Assembly (NCBI GenBank): GCA_001643675.2
Contig: LSRY02000031.1
Coordinates: 1,023,001-1,087,000, forward strand
Direction of reading: 5' to 3'
Source: Monocercomonoides exilis
Taxonomy: Eukaryota > Preaxostyla > Oxymonadida > Polymastigidae
DNA: 64,000 nt
Shown here: one piece after another, positions 23,737-35,068 of the stretch
Numbering within the stretch: the stretch's first letter is position 1
Layout of the letters: every line of letters begins with the position of its first letter
Notes under the pieces: model-generated
Told to the model about the DNA's origin: nothing
Seen by the model: only the letters and a program-made list of their open reading frames with translations
Database searches by the model: none
Translations under genes and position numbers: made by a program

Positions 23737-25233
23737 GGTTAATGCACAATATGCGACCGTGAATAAAATTAACATATGTTGAAGCTATGATGATAACATG
23801 TCGTGCACATATGTTTTTTTCTTTCAACTATTTGCGGAAACTCGAAAAAAAAATATTATATTTTTTGTGATATAATTTTTCTGATCAAAAAATTTAAAAA
23901 AATTTCGATCAATTTTACAAAAATTTTAGCAATTTGTCATTGATATGCTAACAAATATTTCTAAACAAATATGAATTTAGCAATGCAACTGTTTTTTATT
24001 CGGGTTCGTATTCAGAATGCTCCGCTCCATCGCTAACTTCCATCGAATCCTCAGAAATTTCTTCGTTTTGTTCAGCTAAAACTGGCACATCTTCTTCGTC
24101 ATCACCTTCTTCGTGGTCTTCCTTTTCTTCTTCAATATATTCATCCACTTTATATTGGCAAATTTCTCTCACAGTTTCAACAAATGTTGATTGTTTTCTT
24201 TTTTGAAACACAAAAGAAGAAATATAATCATCAATGAATTTCTCCTTCAGCCCTGTGCGAGGCAAATCTTTTCGAAATTGACTCCAAAGTCCCTCAATCA
24301 TGTTGGTACATATTTCGCTTTCTGGGTCTTTGAAATGATATTTATGGCAGACTGTTTTGTGGCCGTAACCGAGACCTCTGAGAGATGAGTACGCTCTCCA
24401 TTCATCACTGTGAATCATAGTTCCTGGTAAGATATTCGCTTGAATGATTGGCAGCAATGTATCTTTTTTCCTATTTGGGACTCTGATAATAAAAAAGCTT
24501 CCTTGTTTCCCATCCTGAGTTCTTTGAACAGCTCCAAAAAGCCAGATCTGCTTCTTCCATCTGCCTTTATGAAATTTTCTTCTGTTCAAAATTGCTTCGT
24601 CAATTTCCACAATTGTATTTTCACCTCCAATTGGCTGAAAAGATGATGCTGCGCTCTGTGCCATTGCTGCTGTTGCAACGGAATAGTAAAAACCAACTGT
24701 GTTTCTGTGCACACCAAGAAGTGAAGAAGTTTGCATGATTGAAAGCTTCATCCATTTAAAAAGGAAAATATGCATTAATTTTTTAATTCCAATTTTTTGA
24801 TTTTCTATTGATAGATTTGACAGCAGGCTTATTGTTTTTTTGCATCTGAAGCATCTCCATTGCCTGGAATTTGGATTTCGTTCATTGAGAACTGTTTCCG
24901 CATGGCAATTTCTGCATTCTTTGTATCTTTGATTCAACACTTCATTTCTGAACCATTCCCATGTGTCATTTGCGTTATGAAATAATTCGTTGAAGAAGCT
25001 GATTTTGAATTTGCGATCCTCAATTTGCATTCAGAAAAAAATTGCAAAATTAATATTTTGATCGAAATTTTTGATCGATCCCATATTTTGAGTAAAATTT
25101 TTATAAATTTCATGGGTCCAATAAAAAAGTTTCCGCACAAAAGAAATACAAGCAAACCATATAAAACAGTTAATAATATTCTTATAATCATCCACACAGA
25201 AAATTGTTAACGGTCGTATATTGTGCACTTACC
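23737..25233 (-). mobile_element. Merlin (IS1595/ISXO2-type) DNA transposon, copy 2, 1497 bp, apparently intact
   Basis: Terminal inverted repeats share the core TGCACAATATRCGACCGT. The exact 8-bp duplications (ACGTTAAT) differ from those of copy 1, so the two copies inserted independently. It is inverted relative to copy 1 and nearly identical to it. Single substitutions can be seen, such as near 25150. It carries one uninterrupted transposase gene. Confidence 0.95.
23996..25030 (-). CDS. Merlin transposase (ISXO2-like DDE), intact, 344 aa
   Basis: Catalyses cut-and-paste transposition of its own element. An N-terminal zinc ribbon (Cys39-x2-Cys42 and Cys60-x2-Cys63) is followed by a helix-turn-helix-like region (SSLLGVHRNTV, about residues 102-112). 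The ISXO2-type catalytic core follows: Asp144 in VEIDEA, Asp209 in IHSDEWRAY and Glu246 in TNMIEGLWS. The C-terminus (about 295-344) is strongly acidic. The ATG is preceded in frame by TGA, so the start is secure. There are no introns. The stop is TAA. This is the only complete Merlin gene in the window and may mobilise copy 1. Confidence 0.95.
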   Translation of the reverse strand: MQIEDRKFKISFFNELFHNANDTWEWFRNEVLNQRYKECRNCHAETVLNERNPNSRQWRCFRCKKTISLLSNLSIENQKIGIKKLMHIFLFKWMKLSIMQTSSLLGVHRNTVGFYYSVATAAMAQSAASSFQPIGGENTIVEIDEAILNRRKFHKGRWKKQIWLFGAVQRTQDGKQGSFFIIRVPNRKKDTLLPIIQANILPGTMIHSDEWRAYSSLRGLGYGHKTVCHKYHFKDPESEICTNMIEGLWSQFRKDLPRTGLKEKFIDDYISSFVFQKRKQSTFVETVREICQYKVDEYIEEEKEDHEEGDDEEDVPVLAEQNEEISEDSMEVSDGAEHSEYEPE

Positions 25234-25241
25234 ACGTTAAT
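25234..25241. repeat. 8-bp target site duplication, right (ACGTTAAT)
   Basis: Exact copy of 23729-23736. Confidence 0.95.
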
Positions 25242-25356
25242 TCTGAAAATACCATTGACAAACAAAAAATTAACAGTCTGTTTTTGTGAAATTGTATATT
25301 GTCTTAATCTTTTCAGTGTGTTTCGTCCATTTAATTATTCTTTTTGATTTGAATTA

Positions 25357-25736
25357 TACAAATATTGAATTAAATACTGGACAAGATCGTTTTCTCAATA
25401 ACCACTCAAAGAGAAGATCTGATTATATTCCTCAAAAGATATCTTAACAATACAAACTCAATTGACAACCGAGAATTTCATAACTTCCTCGTTTATGCTC
25501 GGAAAAAATAATTTTTAAAACATCGGGGAAATTCAAAATTAAATTTCTCCGAGATTCTAAAAATTATTTTTTAATATTCAGTCTGCACGGAAATGAAAGT
25601 CTGATATACCAAATGAGTTTGTATTGTTTAGATGTCTTTAGAGGAATATTGTCAGATCTTCTCTTTGAGTGGTTATTGAGAAAACGATCTTGTCCACTAT
25701 TTTGTGCGATGTCCGGTATTTTATGCAATATCTGTA
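25357..25736. mobile_element. MITE-A, about 380 bp, fold-back
   Basis: Long imperfect terminal inverted repeats (over 100 bp) contain GGACAAGATCGTTTTCTC near the left and its complement near the right. It ends in CTGTA. TA flanks and CAG/CTG termini suggest a Tc1/mariner-type non-autonomous element. The centre holds a second inverted motif around TTTCTCCGAGATT. No coding capacity. Confidence 0.75.
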
Positions 25737-27246
25737 TATGAATTGTTGTCCAATTAAAACAATTGTCTCCGAAGAGCTTTTTTATTAAGCGGGGTACGGC
25801 AATAGAATGAAACATCAGCAAACTCCAAAAGGAAAGACAGTTGTCTCGAAATATTTCATAAAAGTGCATGAGTTAATATATTTCTAATAGTCAATACTTT
25901 CACATGTTTTCGAAATACATAAATGAACCAATTAATATTCACTCTTTATTTGTTGCATTTTTGTTTTTAATTCTGTGAAAGCCTGTTTTTGTATCAATAA
26001 TTCGTCAAACGCAATTTCCTTGCTTTCTCTTATTTGTTGAAAAACTTTTTGTTAAAAGTTCTGAAGAAAATATGATTAATAATAATAATCAACATTTACA
26101 ACTTCATTGTAAGGTTTATTTTTTTATTTGACTCATTCGTTTTGCAACAAAAGGACCTGTTTTTCATCAATATGAAAATGTTTTTTTAACTCTTGTGAAA
26201 AAGAATAACGCAAATGCATTAAAAAATTATTCTGAAAATTAGACTTGTAAAAAAATGTGTTTTTTCCTATCAAATATGTTCAAGGAATAAGTCTTATTGA
26301 AGTTATAAAAACAAATAAAAAATAACAATTTCCAATATCCTGACTTAATGATATGTTAATAAACGATAAAAAGATTTAAAATTTGTTGAACAGACTGAAA
26401 ATTAAAGCCATAAATAAACATTTTCACTTCGTTCGAATTTGAATTACGCACACAAAATTAACATAATTCCATAAAAAATAATCATAAAGCTAATTGAATA
26501 TTTAAAAATAAAGTGTGAAAACTTTCTAATAACATGTTTGATGAATGAGATTTGTTATTTCAAAATATGAGACGAAATAACAATTTGAACATAAAACAAA
26601 TAGTAGATATGAAAACAATATTCAACATTCATTACGATTCGTTTAAACAAAAACCAGACAAATCATTTTTAAATCAGATAAAAAAACATGTTTCACAATC
26701 GTCATCAAAAATGGTACAAATGGTTCATCAACATTTATTTTTAAGAGTGGGATGATCAACATAATTTTCGGATAGATCAACATTTATTGCGGACAGACAG
26801 TAATATTTAAGTGCGATGGGATAAATTTTTGATCTGCAGAGACTTTTCAAAAATTGTGACACATAAGGAATAAAGTCAGATCTTCCTTATAAAGAAATAA
26901 AAATGAAGCTATCAAGATTTTCACCAAAGTGGAATATATAACTTGAAAGAGAAACAACAATCCAAAATAAGTTATTCGGTTCAAAGACTTTATTCTTCTC
27001 TATGTTTGTTTGTTTGGAGTAAATGTTTCTCAACAAAAGACAATTTGAAAAAAAAGAACAATTCCGTTATTTGAATCTATTTGGGCAAATTTGACAATAT
27101 ATTGAACACGACAAGATGACGATTTTTGTGGTTATCTCATTCGTAATGAAGATTTATAAACTTTTTTGCACAAAAAATAGCGAGGAAAATATTAGAATAT
27201 AAATTTCTGTTTTTTAAATATAATGTGATTGAAGATGATGTATATA
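25737..27246. other. AT-rich spacer, no gene seen
   Basis: AT-rich sequence. A 67-codon open stretch at 26552-26755 has no recognisable features. Near 26700-26810 the phrase GATCAACATTTAT recurs, and GGACAGACAGTA resembles a mariner-type terminus. Confidence 0.45.
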
Positions 27247-27392
27247 GGGTGGTTTTTTTATCCGGACATTTTTTTTTATCCGGACAAAAATTTTAATAAT
27301 TTGTTTAATCAACCAACTTTTCATATTTTATTACTTGTTTTTGGTATATAAGGAAAAGTCAGAAGTTAGAAATTAAAATTAAATTACTATAC

Positions 27393-27475
27393 CTAATCTC
27401 TGATGGGGGGGAGATGGGGGGGTTAGCTCCTCCATCTCTGATTTGTGCCTCCCCTGAGGAGATTAGGTAATAGCA
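27393..27475. repeat. G-rich nested hairpin upstream of the pogo transposase
   Basis: CTAATCTC and GAGATTAG form the outer stem. Inside it, ATGGGGGGG pairs with CTCCTCCAT. Two runs of seven G stand out in an otherwise AT-rich element. The position between the left TIR and the start codon suggests a role in expression or transposase binding, but this is an inference. Confidence 0.6.
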
Positions 27476-27589
27476 AGGGGTATTACTAAGTTAGAATTTA
27501 ATCGAAAAAAATTTTTTGGTTTTTTTTTCATTTCAAAAAAATTTTTTTTAAAAAATAAAAAGAATGATCATAACCAATATTTTATTTGT

Positions 27590-29187
27590 ATGAGCGTAGT
27601 GAAACAAAGAAAAGAAAGTGGATTGGCGAAATTGAGAGATTTGATGAAATCTTTCCAGTATCGTCAAATCAAAAATCGATTAGTGCGTATTGCGACGATA
27701 ATTGCTGATGGAAAATGCCGTGTTACCGACGCTGTTAATCTTAAGGAATTCTCTCGTTCATCGATCAACCGAGCCGTTACTGCTGTTGAAAATGGAAGAA
27801 TCGTAGGAAAAGTTGGTCGACCAGAGCTGTTCACTACAGAAGATAAAGAAGTGATTACAGGAGTCATCAGAATAGAAAGCATGACAGGAGTGAGTTATTC
27901 TTTAACTCAAACTAAACGATTGGTTTGCATTAATATTTTTTTCTTATCTATATTTATTATTTATTATAATTAAAGATGGAATCAGTGCTAACTGATAGAA
28001 AAATTCGAAGTGGAGAAGAAGAAGAAGAAGAAGTTAAAATTTCAAAATCAACTCCGTATTCATTCGTTAAACGAAATCCAGACCTAAAGACATCCATTCC
28101 TCATAACGTTGATATTCAACGATTATCAGTATCAAACAAACAGTCTCTTCAACCTTTCTTCTCTCTTCTGCAATCACTTCATGATTCTCACAAATACTCT
28201 CCTTCTCTCATCTTCAATACCGACGAATCCTCTTTACGCCTTTCCGACACCACAAAACAACTAGCCGTTCATCCTTCAGATGTTCCAGTCGGGTTTTCCA
28301 AAACACCAATCAACATGCCAAACTCAACTCTTGTGGTTGCAGTTGCAGCTGATGGTTATTCTCTACCAAGCCTTGTTCTTTGGCCATCTAAAAAACTTCC
28401 ACAAGAAATGAAGGTCTTGCTCAGCCCGCAGCTTCACGCCTGGGCAGACAATGATGGATGGATGACTGATGCACTGTTTGCTCGCTATGCTGAAGAGATA
28501 CTACTGCCTGGAATTGCCCAAAGAAGAAAATTGCTGGATATGAATGAAGAAAGATGCTTGCTTCTCTTGGATTCTCATCCTTCAAGAGCACAGCCAGATC
28601 TGTGGCAAAAATTTGCAGATTCATCAATTGACGTGGTAACATTTATTCCACACAGCACTCATCTTACACAGCCACTTGACTGCGGAGTTTTTGCTGTGTT
28701 CAAAAGATGTTTCAATTCAAACTATGTTGTTCCATCTTCTTCTTCGATCGCACTCAGACGAAAAGCAGTTGCAAATGCCTTGCCACAGGCTTTGCAAACT
28801 GCATTGCTTCCTTCAACAATTCACTCTGCATTTGAAAAGAGCGGAGTGTTGACTGGGCAGTCCAATACTGTATTGGTGAAGTTGCCTGACACTCCTTCAG
28901 TTCAGCTGAAAAAAAAAACCCATCGTTTCAATTTCCATGGAAAAAATATTACCGACCAAGCATTTTTAGATGAATGGAAAGAATACAAAAAGATGAAAGA
29001 TGAAAAGAATATTGATGATTCTGCTGAAGAAAAAATTGAAAAAGATTTGTTTTCTGAAGACAAGCCGAAAAAAAGAAAAATATCAAAATCCCAAATTTTA
29101 AAAGATGATGATTTTGAAGATGATAATGAACGAAGAAATACCAGAAAAATTATTAAAAGAGAATTGATGGATTATATTTACTATTGA
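27590..29187 (+). CDS. pogo/Tigger-family DDE transposase, two exons, 514 aa
   Basis: Exon 1 is 27590-27922 and exon 2 is 27976-29187. A 53-bp GT-AG intron joins them in phase. Exon 1 encodes an N-terminal helix-turn-helix region (about residues 32-90, ending in GKVGRPELFTTED). Exon 2 encodes the DDE_1 endonuclease core: Asp194 in IFNTDESS, Asp310 in LLLDSHPSR and Asp346 in LTQPLDCGVF. The last two are separated by 35 residues (DD35D). PHSTHLTQPLD is typical of pogo-type transposases. The C-terminus is Lys/Asp/Glu-rich with possible nuclear localisation motifs. The stop is TGA. The gene sits inside its own TIRs. Family assignment is firm. Confidence 0.92.
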
Positions 29188-29336
29188 TTGTTGCGTTTTT
29201 TCGAAAATTTCAACATGCGATTTATAAAAAAATATTTTTTTTTCTATCAAAAAATAAAAATTATGTCCGGATAAAAAAATCACCCTATATATAATTTTTT
29301 TTCTAAATAAAAATAAAGTTATAAAATAAAAATATT

Positions 29337-30390
29337 TATTTATCTTTTATCCATTCAGAAGCATTTGCTCCATCAGAAACTTCGATGTCACTCTTTACAT
29401 CATCAGATTTTTTATCAAACAAACCTGGAATTGCAAAATCATCCATATCTATAACGGATTCTCTTTGTTTTCTATTTCCTCTATTTCTTCCATTTCTTCT
29501 TTTTTTTCCAATAAACTATCATCCCAATCTCTTCTCCGAACTTATTTTTTGGAGTGTGTTTTGCAATCAAAAAGGCTGAATAATATCCCATATGTCTTTT
29601 CCTTGCTCCATGTTTGTGAGAAAACACTTTCAAATGAGACAACATTCATTCAATGGTTGATGTGAAAGTTACAGAAAGAGGATCCGCATAATGCATTTTT
29701 TGGCGCACTATCCAATAAATGCAGTCAATTATCCTCAAAGAAGAATATGCCTTCCACTCGTCGCTCATTATAGTTGTTCCCTGAAGAATGTGAAATTTGA
29801 TAATAGGAATGAGAGTGATAGTGGAACGATCTGGAACAATAAAAATGCACAGCTTAATAATTACTGAAAAGTCATCCATTCTATTTATCCAAATAATAAT
29901 TTATGCTTTTTTCTACTCCAACTTTTATATTTTCTCCTTCTCTGCAAACATTCATCTAACTCCACTATCTTTCCTTCACCACCCAATACAATTGGATCAG
30001 TGCTTACCAGATCAGAACAGGCATATCTTTATAAACTTCTCCAATAACCCACAACCGCATAATGCACTTATATCATCATTTGAGTATGCTTTGCTGAAAA
30101 TCCGATCAACAACAGTGATGTGAAAAATCAAAACTTTCCCACTTCAATTTTGGAATTTGACAATGTTGAATTTTTGAACACTGAATTTTTTGTTCCACAG
30201 TTTCCGTAGGATCAATGGTGATAATTCTCTCTCTCTTTTTCCAGTTTCAACTCTTTTGGATGAATTCTTCACTCACGATGTTTTTCTCTTAGAATTCTGT
30301 TGTTAGACCATTTCCAAGCTCCAACTTTGTTAATAAATGCGGTTTTCTTGAAAAAAACCGAATATTTATTTCCTCTTAGAGGCTGTAATT
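29337..30390 (-). pseudogene. Decayed Merlin-family transposase, diverged
   Basis: Minus-strand relics in family order: FFKKTAFINKVGAWKWSNN near 30340, VLGGEGKIVELDECLQRRRK near 29960 (first catalytic Asp), IMSDEWKAYSSL near 29760 (second Asp), FTSTIE near 29650 (Glu), and a C-terminal EVSDGANASEW near 29360 that matches the EVSDGAEHSEY end of the intact Merlin copy. Frames are broken repeatedly. It abuts the pogo element, which may have inserted just downstream. No TIRs were identified. Confidence 0.7.
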
Positions 30391-31180
30391 ACAGAATAAT
30401 GTTTTTTTATCACACACTTTTTTCAAATGATTCACACATTTTTTGATTTTTTTCTCCGATGAATTAAACAGGTTTCCGCGCTTTGTAATATGAAAGTGAT
30501 ATCATTAACAGAGATAATAAACCATGTGGAATAAAAAAAAATTTTTTTAGAAATGTCCGATATATTGACATAAAAATTCTGTTTGTTATTTATTAGAAAA
30601 TTTGTTGTTCAACAAAGTGAGATTTTATTTTTTTTTTCTAACTCGTTTGAACTTAATTACATCGCTGTTGAAATAAAACTTTTAAACCTTTTCTGAATTG
30701 AAAATTATTTTTATGATTCGTCAAATCCATTTCTTTAAAAATAAACGAATAAAAATATATCTATCTTTACCAAATTTGGATCAACTTTTTTTTGTCGTTT
30801 TATGGAATTAGAAAATTTTACTAGGTGATCTGAAATTATTATAATTATTGCATAATTTTTTTAAAAAGATATAACAGTGTTTCCAAATTTGAAAGAAATA
30901 ACCATTATGTTTCTTTTAATTCGTTAACACATTCATTAATTTTGAAAAGCAAATCCCAAGAACCAATGTCAATTAAATGCTTTTTTCATGTTTTCCATGA
31001 TGTTGACCATCTTCAAACAATTTTTAAGAATGCAAACCTTATGCAAAAATAGAAATTGAAGTATTTCTCAACGATTGAATGTTTATTTTTATGTTTTGAG
31101 AAATACTGATGATTGCTGTAATGAATCTGTGAAATTCATCGATTTCCGATTTATAAGATATTTTTGAATATTTCTAATTT

Positions 31181-31212
<32 letters not shown>

Positions 31213-31215
31213 TTG
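30391..31215. other. AT-rich spacer, nothing recognised
   Basis: AT-rich sequence with T runs near 31178-31212. No coherent coding frame. Confidence 0.5.
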
Positions 31216-31473
31216 ATATGTGTGTTTTTTTTTTTGAAATCGTATTTATTTTTAATTAAGTTTCTGTTTTGAATTTTCTATTGAATATAAACAAATGAAC
31301 AATGAAAAGGCTGATAAAAAACATTTTCATTTTTAATTATGTGAATTCATATGTTTTTAAACAGTTGTGGTGATTGAAGCATTTGACAACAAAATCTCTT
31401 CCGAATGATAAACTCTTTTTGAAAAAACAACGTTCCGAAAAAAGTTATGATTTCAAAAATAATCACCCAATAT
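31216..31473. mobile_element. MITE-B copy, degenerate (about 258 bp)
   Basis: The right end GATTTCAAAAATAATCACCC matches other copies. The left end (ATATGTGTG then GAAATCGTA) is degraded. The length is that of the family. Confidence 0.55.
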
Positions 31474-32181
31474 CATTAAAAAAGATCAAAAATCAAAAAG
31501 AAATTAAATTATGGGTTGTTGTAATCTTTTTTCAAAAAAAATAATCATGTTGTTTTTCGAAAATATTCCAAAATATCAAACAATATAGCCTTTTCGTAAT
31601 ATTTGGAAGAAAAAAATATTTCTGGAAACAATTAAAATACTTTTATAATTATAAATCAAAAAAAGAAATTTATTTTTAACATTTTTCACATAGTCGAATT
31701 AATTTTAAATTTTGAATAATCTTTTTTTTTTTGAATTGAGTCATAAAAAAAATTCAAACAATTAGAAATTTTAATTATAAAGAAAAAAACAAAGGAGAAA
31801 TATTTTGAATTGAAAAGATAGAATTATTTTTCAAATGAGAAAATATTCGAGAATTATAATCAAAAACAAAAATGATGAGCATTATTATTTTTCAACTTTT
31901 TTGAAAAAACAAATTGAAGGATGCCAATTTTCCGAAGCGAGATGATTACAATAATCATTCCGTTTTTCAGGAATTATTTCTGAAACATCATGATCATTGC
32001 ACTCAATAAACTTTGAAATGGAACTAGGTTTAGAAACATCTTCTTTCACAACGGCCAAAAAATTCCCTTGCTCATTAAGAACACTTGAATGAATAACACA
32101 TCCAACAAATTCATAAACAACAACATCATCAACAGAACTTGAAGTTAAAAAATAATTTTCAGAGGAAACCTTTGGATCAAA

Positions 32182-32447
32182 TATGGGTGATTATTTATGA
32201 AATCATTTTATTCCATTCAAAAATTTCGGTGAAAAAATATAACTTGAATATCAATGGAAAAAAAATTGAAAAGTTAAAAGGCTTATTGAATGCATTTTAA
32301 TCTTTGATTCGGAAAAACCATTTGTTATTAAAAAACAATTATCATGATTTTTCTCTGTTGAATAAAAATTTTCTTTCAAAAAAACTTACAATCTTTGAAA
32401 AATCAACAAACTGAAAAAAGATGTGATTTCAAAAATAATCTCCCATA
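32182..32447. mobile_element. MITE-B, about 266 bp, inside the USP-like gene
   Basis: TATGGGTGATTATTTATGAA at the left and its inverted counterpart at the right. On the minus strand it carries a consensus donor GTAAGT near 32393. It separates the upstream USP part from the His-box part. Confidence 0.75.
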
Positions 32448-33354
32448 TTCTTAAATCCTCAGGTCCAAACCCTGAATCAACAAAATGAATAGAAAGAGGA
32501 GGAACAATTACAGTGAAAAAATCGCCAACGTAGAGTAAAACACTTTCCACTCTTGGAAAATACAAAAAACGAACATATTTCAAAAATTGTCTATCTTTGT
32601 GACATGATACACACTCTCCTTCTCTCTTTTCAAGCAAAAAAAGAATTACAAGTTAATAAAACTTGAAGACCAGAAACAACATCTGATCCTCTAATTGAAA
32701 CAAAAAACTGATCATCCCTTTTTGAAATTATGTAATCATTTCAATGAACACACATTAAAATATTTTTTGACATGATAGAAAACATATTATTTATTTCATT
32801 AAAATTTTTAGAAAGAACTTTGAGAAGTCTTTCAAAAACAACAGACAATTCTTTTGGCTGATTCTTCCCTCCAAGATAAGTATCGTAAAATTTATTTATT
32901 TGTCCTCCTTCCCACACGTCGAAATAATGCGAAGAGATTCGAAGAATATAAAACAAACACTTATAAGTTTCTAACATGTTGTTCATTGAAGAAATGTCTA
33001 TAAATTCAAGATTAAGAGAAGCCATGCATTGACAAATGGATGAAAGAGAGCACACACTGCCATTGTTTTTCAAGCCTCTTTGTGAAGAAAGAAGCATGAT
33101 AACGCAGGATCTTGAATTTTCTTTAGAAGATAATGGAGAAAAAGATGATGATGAAGAATTTTCCTTTTTTATTGTTTTGTAATTTTGGATGAATAAGTCG
33201 AAGGTATTTTGCATTTCTTTGCTTCTTTTTTATTCATGTGAAATGAAGAAGTGGCTTCAAAAGAAATACAAAAATCATTGATATGATGTGTAAATGAAAA
33301 AGAATCATTTTTTTCACTTTCTTTGAACATGTTTGTGGAAATTTGAAGAGAAGG

Positions 33355-33355
33355 T

Positions 33356-33396
<41 letters not shown>
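33355..33396. repeat. (TTG/CTG)n tract encoding poly-Gln on the minus strand
   Basis: Alternating GTTGCT units encode about 14 Gln residues (CAA/CAG) in the USP-like reading frame. Confidence 0.9.
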
Positions 33397-33934
33397 TGTC
33401 TGAAAATTCTGCATTGATGTGATAGATGAAGGACAAAAAGAAGAGGAAGAAGAAGAAGGAAGAGAAGAGGAAGGAATTTATAAATCAGACTGACCGGATG
33501 ATGCAACCTGTTCTATTTGTGTTGTCTCAGAGTGATTTGGAGAATGTGCCTGTGTTTCTGTTGGAAATGAGCTTGTTGTTGAAGCCTAAGACGAACAAGG
33601 CAATGGGAATGAAGCATATGAAGCACTTGCATTGGAAAGCGAAGGCTGCAATTGCAACACATCTGAAGGAGCACATGCAGAAGATGGAGAATATATTGAA
33701 GATGTTGAAGACGCAAAAGAAGGCGAAGACGAAGAAAAAGAAGATAAGAAGAGTGAAAGGAAGCTAATTGAAATGAATGAGAGGATGCTGAGAGGATATA
33801 ATGAGAAGAAGACTGAAATGTTAGTGTCAAAATTTTCATTTGCATTGTTTTGTTCCACTTCACAAATGATTTTGATAACTGAAGCGAATGAATTGGAATA
33901 AAGTTTGCATTTTTAATTTGTTCAAAATGAATAG

Positions 33935-34190
33935 TTAAATTTTTTTATTATCGAAAATAGAAATAAAATAAGTTATAAAAGAAAAACAAAAAGAAATAAG
34001 CAAACAGTTGCATGATAAAATAAAATTACGGAAAAGAAGTTTTCCAAATTCATCATCAAGCACAAAAGTTTGAAATAGCAAAATAGGCGCTCGTAATGCA
34101 TTTTCCAAAATAAATATCAGCAATATATGATGCTTTCTATTTTATCAATCTTTGACGTGAACTTCGATGAGCTTTAGTCGTGCTAAACAT
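33935..34190 (-). pseudogene. Short coding-like segment, unidentified
   Basis: Starts with ATG at 34190 (MFSTTKAHRSSRQRL) and, after a one-step frame change, continues ENALRAPILLFQTFVLDDEF and KLLFRNFIL. The composition looks like protein, but there is no recognised family. Confidence 0.25.
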
Positions 34191-34484
34191 GAAAAAAAGA
34201 TAAAATTTCCAGAAAATGAAATTATTATGGAAAGCAAACAATATTTTGTAAAAGCCAATATATTAAAAATAGTTCAATTAATCACTCGTCATAATTTGCA
34301 GAACTTATGAAGAAACAAACATGAAAATGCAAAAACAAAAATCAAAAGATCTTTTCAAAAAATAATTTTTAATAGAAAAAAAGCAAATGTTTCTTCAATT
34401 GTTTCAAATAATCTATTTCTTTTTTTTGTTGTTGAATGGAAGAAAGAAGAGATTTTGAATAAAAATCAGAATTTGATTGATTAA

Positions 34485-34678
34485 CAGAAGTTGAAAGAAA
34501 AGTTAAATGAGAATTTAAATGAGGAAGAGAAAGATAAGGAGAAGGAAAAAAAGAAAGAGAAATTGGAGTTTGAATTGAAGGAGAAGAAGAAGAAGATAAA
34601 TGTGACGGAAAAGGTGAAATGGAATAAATGTGTGAAGACGGTGAAGTTTTTGGGCGTAGGTGGAAATTGAACCACTTT
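34485..34678 (+). pseudogene. Charged coding fragment truncated by the large transposon
   Basis: A plus-strand open stretch without its own ATG, rich in Lys/Glu (LNENLNEEEKDKEKEK and later VKWNKCVKTVKFLG), reads into the left TIR at 34657 and stops there. It could be the end of a gene cut by the insertion. No continuation was found beyond 41936. Confidence 0.3.
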
Positions 34679-34845
34679 CAGTTTGAATTTTTTCAAAATT
34701 TGAATATCATAGCGTTAATCTACATAGTTTAACTTAGCGATTCAAGGAGGGAAATTGCGAAATTCGATCATGAAAATTCACTCGATTTTTATTATTGATC
34801 ATAAATCCCATAATTTATTTTTTCATTTTTGATCAAAAACATTAT
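34657..34845. repeat. 189-bp terminal inverted repeat, left
   Basis: Starts TAGGTGGAAATTGAACC. By my reading it is identical over 189 bp to the reverse complement of 41331-41519. Confidence 0.92.
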
Positions 34846-35068
34846 TTGAATGAATATTTTTGAGAATGTCAAAATTTGTTTTATCAAATAAATAAAGTTT
34901 GTGGAAACGCAAGTTATATTGCAATCATTTGTTATGATGCAAATACAACAATACGAGTTGTGTTGCTGTGCTGATCTGGATTATAAGAAGAGAATTACAT
35001 GATTTTTATGTTGACAAACAACACAAGGCTAAAACTAATTTTTTCGATAAAGGAACGAATATTTTGTC

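Larger units (their letters stand above)
27247..29285 (+). mobile_element. pogo/Tigger-type DNA transposon, about 2.04 kb, apparently intact
   Basis: The terminal inverted repeats start GGGTGRTTTTTTTATCCGGA and are flanked by TA on both sides. The motif ATCCGGACA is repeated once more just inside the left end. It encodes one transposase gene in two exons. The ends, target duplication and open frame all fit a recently active element. Confidence 0.9.
31890..33870 (-). pseudogene. Decayed ubiquitin-specific protease (USP) gene, interrupted by MITE-B
   Basis: On the minus strand, a Ser/Pro/Thr-rich leader and a poly-Gln run are followed by a USP Cys box (GLKNNGSVCSLSSICQCMAS near 33070), a region aligned with the QQD box (KNQPKELSVVFERLLKVL near 32830) and a Cys-x2-Cys finger (ECVSCHKD near 32610). 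Past the MITE at 32182-32447 come a His-box-like segment (VGCVIHSSVLNEQGNFLAVV near 32080) and ECNDHDVSEI near 31980. The catalytic His of the usual GHY is Asn here (GNF). Nonsense codons (TAG near 33588, TAA near 33480, TGA near 32740) and frame changes make it a pseudogene. Some breaks may be unrecognised introns. Confidence 0.6.

Noticed and set aside
33426-33901. Plus-strand Lys-rich open frames
   Set aside because: Antisense to the Ser-rich leader of the USP-like pseudogene, where the minus-strand frame continues into recognisable USP motifs.
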